From Candidatus Peregrinibacteria bacterium (GTDB lineage: Bacteria; Patescibacteria; Gracilibacteria; UM-FILTER-43-11): DNA of 9,260 nucleotides. The position numbers and the translations under genes were made by a program. The DNA lies in assembly GCA_030620215.1 (NCBI GenBank), contig JAUXFE010000019.1, forward strand, positions 1 through 9,260, written 5' to 3'. The notes beneath the pieces are model-generated. The model ran no database searches, was not told where the DNA came from, and was given only the letters and a program-made list of their open reading frames with translations. Shown piece after piece: positions 4,921-9,260 of this stretch. Every line of letters starts with the position of its first letter. Positions within the stretch are counted from its first letter, which is position 1.

Positions 4921-5032
4921 GCGTCATTTCGACTGGAGCAACGCGTAACGGAGAAATCCCTCGCTTAATATTAATTACTATTAGAAAATAAGTAATCGGA
5001 TAGGGATTCCTCCAGCAAGGTCGGAATGACGC
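4921..5032. repeat. REP-like imperfect palindrome between obgE and pth
   Basis: The left arm GCGTCATTTCGAC (4921-4933) pairs with GTCGGAATGACGC (5020-5032), and GAGAAATCCCT (4951-4961) with AGGGATTCCTC (5002-5012). CTGGAG/CTCCAG-like matches lie between. The core text (GTCATTCCGACCTTGCTGGA on the minus strand) resembles the 'GTCATTCCGA...GGAATC' dispersed palindromes common in many bacterial genomes, which may be mobilised by REP-associated transposases. It is more GC-rich than its surroundings. It could also act as an obgE 3' end, though without a T-run. Confidence 0.7.
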
Positions 5033-5045
5033 AAGTTGGTAGATA

Positions 5046-6441
<1,396 letters not shown>

Positions 6442-6807
6442 TTATGCAGAAATAGTAGTGCCATCATTATGACCATGAGCATTTGCGATTACTCCCCGCA
6501 TCAGACTCATCTCGGATCCGGTAAAACCGGCACCTTGCATTGTCTCACCAGTTTCTATCATCTCTAACAACATTCCTCTCGCATCTGCTATCTTTTCCTC
6601 AGGAAAATCAGAAAGACCTTGTTTGGAAAGTTCTTTTGCTTTTTTGGAATCAAGCCCTGCAAGCCTTCGAAGCCTGTATCTTAAGTATTCTCTGGTCTGA
6701 CCCATTGCACCATGTCGATCGACAGTTTGATTTCTGCCAACAACATCTTCTTTTAAAATAGCGTCAGCAACTTCTATAGATGTAGGCTCATCATGTTTTT
6801 CAGTCAT
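6442..6807 (-). CDS. Hypothetical protein (121 aa), first gene before obgE
   Basis: The protein has 121 residues, without a signal peptide or membrane segment, probably cytoplasmic. Visible features are an acidic N-terminus (MTEKHDEPTSIEVADAIL), a basic stretch with alternating Arg/Tyr (REYLRYRLRRLAG, about 39-51), a predicted helical run (SKKAKELSKQG) and a His/Gly-rich end (ANAHGHNDGTTISA). I do not recognise the family and assign no function. The RLRRLAG part could contact RNA or DNA, which is only a guess. The start at 6807 is the first Met of a compact open frame. The AGGAGG just upstream (6811-6816) is on the wrong strand, so no ribosome site supports it. A promoter candidate precedes it (6841-6869), and obgE follows on the same strand after the hairpin spacer, so the two may be co-transcribed. 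Confidence 0.65.
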   Translation of the reverse strand: MTEKHDEPTSIEVADAILKEDVVGRNQTVDRHGAMGQTREYLRYRLRRLAGLDSKKAKELSKQGLSDFPEEKIADARGMLLEMIETGETMQGAGFTGSEMSLMRGVIANAHGHNDGTTISA

Positions 6808-6840
6808 TTTAGGAGGGGTTATAACAAAGGTTCACTATTA

Positions 6841-6869
6841 TATATAAAACCAATCTATATGCAAGTCAA
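6841..6869 (-). promoter_or_regulatory. Promoter candidate for the 121-aa gene and obgE
   Basis: On the minus strand TTGACT (6864-6869) and TATATA (6841-6846) are 17 bases apart; a better TATAAT lies at 6837-6842, but 21 bases away. It is placed about 30 bases upstream of the ATG. Confidence 0.4.
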
Positions 6870-6883
6870 AACTTATATTACAA

Positions 6884-6911
6884 AATTACAAAATTGAAAA
6901 TTACAAAATTA
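6884..6911 (+). repeat. Left arm of a 28-bp perfect inverted repeat
   Basis: This AT-only stretch of ATTACAAA-type units is the exact reverse complement of 7139-7166. The arms enclose 227 bases upstream of pyrB. Arm orientation relative to pyrB (ATTACAA first, TTGTAAT next to the gene) matches the hairpin before obgE. Confidence 0.85.
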
Positions 6912-6977
6912 ATGTAGCTTTAGCATAACGTTACGTTATTTGAACCTATTAACATCTATCGTATTGCGATATGGGCT

Positions 6978-7059
6978 TTCATCCTTCGTAGTTTGGGCTT
7001 TGATGCAACAAAACTTTGTGAACTACGAAGATGTAACAATAGTTACTACGGAGAATGAA
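6978..7059. repeat. REP-like stem-loop with CTTCGTAGTT arms
   Basis: CTTCGTAGTT (6984-6993) pairs perfectly with AACTACGAAG (7021-7030). A third arm, ACTACGGAGAATGAA (7045-7059), pairs with 6978-6992 at 13 of 15 positions, so two competing stems are possible. It resembles a dispersed palindromic element rather than a gene part. Confidence 0.55.
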
Positions 7060-7063
7060 TCGA

Positions 7064-7092
7064 TTAACGTTTAATAATATATACTTTATATA
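7064..7092 (+). promoter_or_regulatory. Weak promoter candidate for pyrB
   Basis: TTAACG (7064-7069) and TATATA (7087-7092) are 17 bases apart. Both boxes match the consensus poorly, and such strings are common in AT-rich DNA. It would give a leader of about 110 bases including the TTGTAAT arm. Confidence 0.25.
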
Positions 7093-7138
7093 GACACAAA
7101 CGCGCTGGCGAAGCCACGAAACACCGGAACTAATTTTG

Positions 7139-7166
7139 TAATTTTGTAATTTTCAATTTTGTAATT
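7139..7166 (-). repeat. Right arm of the 28-bp inverted repeat, before pyrB
   Basis: Reverse complement of 6884-6911. TTTTGTAAT units continue on both sides (7131-7180), ending about 33 bases before the pyrB ATG. Confidence 0.85.
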
Positions 7167-7212
7167 AGTATTTTTGTAATAGAATAGACAAGACAAAATA
7201 AAATCCAATCAT

Positions 7213-8127
7213 ATGCAAAGAACACAATTAACAACTTCAGCTGACCTGACCAGAGAGGAAGTCGATTTTTATATGAAAGAAGCGGAAGGATTGCGCAATA
7301 AAAATACTGATGATTTAAATGGAAAAATTTGTGCGACTCTATTTTTAGAGCCAAGCACTCGTACCAGACTGTCATTTGAGTCAGCTGCACATAGGCTTGG
7401 TGCTTCTGTTATCACAATTGCTGACCCAAAAACATCTTCTGTAGCCAAAGGTGAAACACTGGCAGATACTATTCGAACTGTAGAAAAATATGCAGATATC
7501 ATTGTAATGAGGCATCCGGAAGCTGGTTCAGCTGATGAAGCAGTAAAATACACCAAAAAGCCCTTTATAAATGCGGGAGATGGACCAAATCAGCATCCTA
7601 CCCAATCATTACTTGATATCTACACCATTAAACGTGAATCAGGAGGAATTGATGGAAAGACAATCGCTTTTATAGGAGATTTGAAATATGGGAGAACAGT
7701 CCACTCGCTGACTTACATCCTCTGTTTATACAAACCGACTAAAGTCATTTATATCAGCCCTGAAGAATTGAAAGTACCAGAAAAATACACAAAAATGCTG
7801 GAAGAAAAAGATATTGAATTCGTAGAAACAACAGACCTTGAATCAGCTATGCCGGAAATTGACGTCATATATATGACAAGAATCCAACAGGAAAGATTTG
7901 AAAGTAAAGCTGAGTATGACAAATTAAAAGGAGCATATGTTCTAACTCCGGAAATTGTCAAAATGGGCAAAGAATCACTTCGAATTTTACATCCATTGCC
8001 TCGAGTTGATGAAATCACGCCGGATGTAGACGATATGCCTCAGTCCGCATGCTTCAGGCAGGCCGAAAACGGGGTTTATATGAGAATGGCACTGCTTAAA
8101 AACCTTTCGAAAAATTATTACCAATAG
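7213..8127 (+). CDS. pyrB: Aspartate carbamoyltransferase catalytic subunit
   Basis: The protein has 304 residues, full length for the catalytic chain. It condenses carbamoyl phosphate with L-aspartate to carbamoyl-aspartate, the committed step of pyrimidine synthesis, in the cytoplasm. Signatures: LEPSTRTRLSFESA (45-58) with the carbamoyl phosphate loop STRTR (48-52), SSVAKGE (75-81) with the Lys reaching in from the neighbouring subunit, MRHPEAG (99-105), GPNQHPTQSLLD (124-135), GDLKYGRTVHSL (155-166) and HPLPRVDEI (260-268). The C-terminal text (ACFRQAENGVYMRMALL) resembles E. coli-type PyrB, which pairs with the regulatory chain PyrI; no pyrI lies next to it in this window. No ribosome site precedes the ATG. 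The TAG stop is part of the first CCAATAGCTAAT unit of the following repeat, and pyrC starts 132 bases later. Confidence 0.97.
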   Translation: MQRTQLTTSADLTREEVDFYMKEAEGLRNKNTDDLNGKICATLFLEPSTRTRLSFESAAHRLGASVITIADPKTSSVAKGETLADTIRTVEKYADIIVMRHPEAGSADEAVKYTKKPFINAGDGPNQHPTQSLLDIYTIKRESGGIDGKTIAFIGDLKYGRTVHSLTYILCLYKPTKVIYISPEELKVPEKYTKMLEEKDIEFVETTDLESAMPEIDVIYMTRIQQERFESKAEYDKLKGAYVLTPEIVKMGKESLRILHPLPRVDEITPDVDDMPQSACFRQAENGVYMRMALLKNLSKNYYQ

Positions 8128-8259
8128 CTAATCCAATAGCTAATCCAATAGCTAATCCATAGCTAATCCATGGCTAATCCATAGCTAATCCAATAGCTGC
8201 AATCGGATAAGCTATAGGATGGACCATGGGATAGGCCATAGGATAAACAACCGGAAAAT
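8128..8259 (+). repeat. Two-armed 11/12-nt repeat leader between pyrB and pyrC
   Basis: From the pyrB stop onward there are 12-nt units CCAATAGCTAAT (8121-8156), then 11-nt units CCATAGCTAAT/CCATGGCTAAT (8157-8189). The pivot AATAGCTGCAAT (8192-8203) is followed by four 12-nt units of CGGATAAGCTAT type (8204-8251), then CGGAAAAT and the ATG. GCTAATCC in the first arm opposes GGATAAGC/GGATAGGC in the second. The order, unit sizes and spacing to the ATG equal those of the spacer at 549-712 on the other strand. Confidence 0.88.
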
Positions 8260-9260
8260 ATGAGTCTTATTTTATTAAAAAACGGCCGAATAATCGACCC
8301 CGAAACAAATCGGGATGAAGTAACCGATATTTTGATTGAAAACGATAAAATCGCAAAAATAGGCCAAATAGAGGCAGAAGACGGTATGAATGTAAATGAT
8401 ATGACCGGTAAATTAATTATTCCCGGTATAATCGACCTACACGTACATTTAAGAGATATGGAGCAATCCGAAAAGGAGACAATCGAAACTGGTACAAAAG
8501 CGGCGAGAAAAGGAGGTGTGACGACTGTTTTCTGCATGCCAAACACAAGTCCGAAACTGGATTCAGTTGAAATAATTCAAAAATACCTAGAACTTATTAA
8601 AAACGCCCGCGTTAACGTCCACATTGTAGGAGCAATAACAAAACACCTCGAAGGTAAAGATTTAGCAGTAATTGATGAATATCCTAATATGGGTATAAAA
8701 ATGATTACCGATGACGGATTTGATGTGGATGATGAAAAGATTTTAGAAGAAGCCTATCACAAAGCCAAAGGATTGGGATTAATAGTCATGACCCATTCCG
8801 AAATGATGAATATCACCCCGGATGGAGTGGTAAATAAGGGTAAAATCAGCCAGGAACTGGGCGTCCCCGGACAACCAAATGAAAAGGAGTGGAAAGCTGT
8901 AGAGCGAGGCATCCGAATCGCTGTAAAAGTAGATACAAGAGCCCATTTCACACATTTGAGCACAAAGGAATCGGTGGATCTGATTCGCAAAGCTAAAATG
9001 GAGTCCGGACTCATCACAGCAGACGCCACACCTCATCACTTTAGTCTGACAGAAAATGAAGTTTTGAAATCCGGCTCACAGGCCAAAGTCAATCCACCGC
9101 TTCGAACCGAAGAGGATCGGTTAGCCGTCATAGAAGGATTGAAAGATGGCACACTCGACGCGATTGTGACAGATCATGCTCCGCATGAGGACAAAGATAA
9201 GACAGATGACATGATTACATCCGCTTTTGGCATATCACAACTAGAAACATCCCTCCCTGC
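8260..9260 (+). CDS. pyrC: Dihydroorotase (333 residues visible, C-terminus outside window)
   Basis: The frame is open from the ATG at 8260 to the window edge. It is a class I-type dihydroorotase of the amidohydrolase fold, which cyclises carbamoyl-aspartate (the PyrB product) to dihydroorotate. Signatures: metal site DLHVHLRD (59-66, HxH at 61/63), AARKGGVTTVFCMPNTSP (81-98), DDG (151-153), His179 in MTHSE, FTHLST with His232, ATPHHFSLTENE, KVNPPLR (276-282) and TDHAPHEDK (304-312) with the catalytic Asp. Two spots differ from the commonest text: HLRDMEQSEKET instead of HLREPG, and HSEM instead of HxED; all expected metal ligands remain. GGA five bases before the ATG, the end of the last repeat unit, is a weak ribosome site. 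The position directly after pyrB on the same strand indicates a pyrimidine operon. Confidence 0.95.
   Translation, partial: MSLILLKNGRIIDPETNRDEVTDILIENDKIAKIGQIEAEDGMNVNDMTGKLIIPGIIDLHVHLRDMEQSEKETIETGTKAARKGGVTTVFCMPNTSPKLDSVEIIQKYLELIKNARVNVHIVGAITKHLEGKDLAVIDEYPNMGIKMITDDGFDVDDEKILEEAYHKAKGLGLIVMTHSEMMNITPDGVVNKGKISQELGVPGQPNEKEWKAVERGIRIAVKVDTRAHFTHLSTKESVDLIRKAKMESGLITADATPHHFSLTENEVLKSGSQAKVNPPLRTEEDRLAVIEGLKDGTLDAIVTDHAPHEDKDKTDDMITSAFGISQLETSLP

Larger units (their letters stand above)
6808..7212. other. Divergent intergenic region, 405 bases
   Basis: It lies between the leftward 121-aa gene and rightward pyrB. It holds promoter candidates for both, a 28-bp perfect inverted repeat pair (6884-6911, 7139-7166), a 15-base palindrome ATAACGTTACGTTAT (6925-6939), and a REP-like stem-loop (6978-7059). 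I see no coding sequence. The palindrome could be an operator, but nothing else supports that. Confidence 0.6.

Noticed and set aside
6811..6816. AGGAGG as ribosome binding site of the 121-aa gene
   Set aside because: It is on the plus strand while the gene reads leftward; there is no rightward start just after it.
8128..8259. Pyrimidine riboswitch or PyrR-binding attenuator before pyrC
   Set aside because: The sequence is explained by tandem repeats, the same element stands before an unrelated lipoprotein gene, and no typical PyrR-loop or terminator T-run is visible.

Overview
The window is AT-rich bacterial DNA with compact genes, very small predicted lipoproteins, almost no Shine-Dalgarno sequences in front of start codons, and a tRNA without an encoded CCA end. 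This mix, together with a VanW-domain envelope protein and orphan small proteins, suggests an uncultivated Patescibacteria/CPR-type genome. Peregrinibacteria would be my guess, at low confidence and without database support. TAA, TAG and (once, in obgE) TGA all act as stops and no gene has an internal TGA, so I see no sign of a recoded UGA.

Layout. Positions 1-3269 read leftwards and form one envelope-flavoured gene run. In transcription order it holds a lipoprotein with Asp-Pro tetrapeptide repeats, a lipoprotein with two GWY/TPSSWIWV repeats, a secreted or membrane-anchored VanW-like protein, a 46-residue lipoprotein, and the N-terminus of an S4-domain RNA pseudouridine synthase. A promoter candidate sits before the first gene. 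Positions 3270-3960 hold a GIY-YIG nuclease-family gene. It lies between a degenerate 5' copy of a tRNA-Gln gene and the intact tRNA-Gln(UUG), with a 26-nt exact direct repeat at both ends. Positions 4018-4302 encode a small acidic orphan that converges on pth. Then, leftward, come pth (peptidyl-tRNA hydrolase), a REP-like palindrome, obgE (ribosome-associated GTPase) and another orphan. Positions 7213-9260 read rightwards and hold pyrB and the start of pyrC, which catalyse consecutive steps of de novo pyrimidine synthesis.

The most unusual feature is in the spacers. Several same-strand gaps are filled, from the stop codon of one gene almost to the start codon of the next, with short-period (8-12 nt) degenerate repeats. 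In each full element the units run in one orientation and then in roughly the reverse complement, so the transcript could fold into a long imperfect hairpin ending at the start codon. Three unrelated repeat 'alphabets' occur. One is TCGAAT/ATTCGA, before the pseudouridine synthase. The second is GCTAATCC/GGATAAGC, before both the 46-residue lipoprotein and pyrC, in the same register. The third is ATTACAA/TTGTAAT, before obgE and, more widely spaced, before pyrB. The 12-nt unit of the second alphabet also resembles the coding repeat of the Asp-Pro lipoprotein. I know of no described element with this design. Its function is unknown to me.
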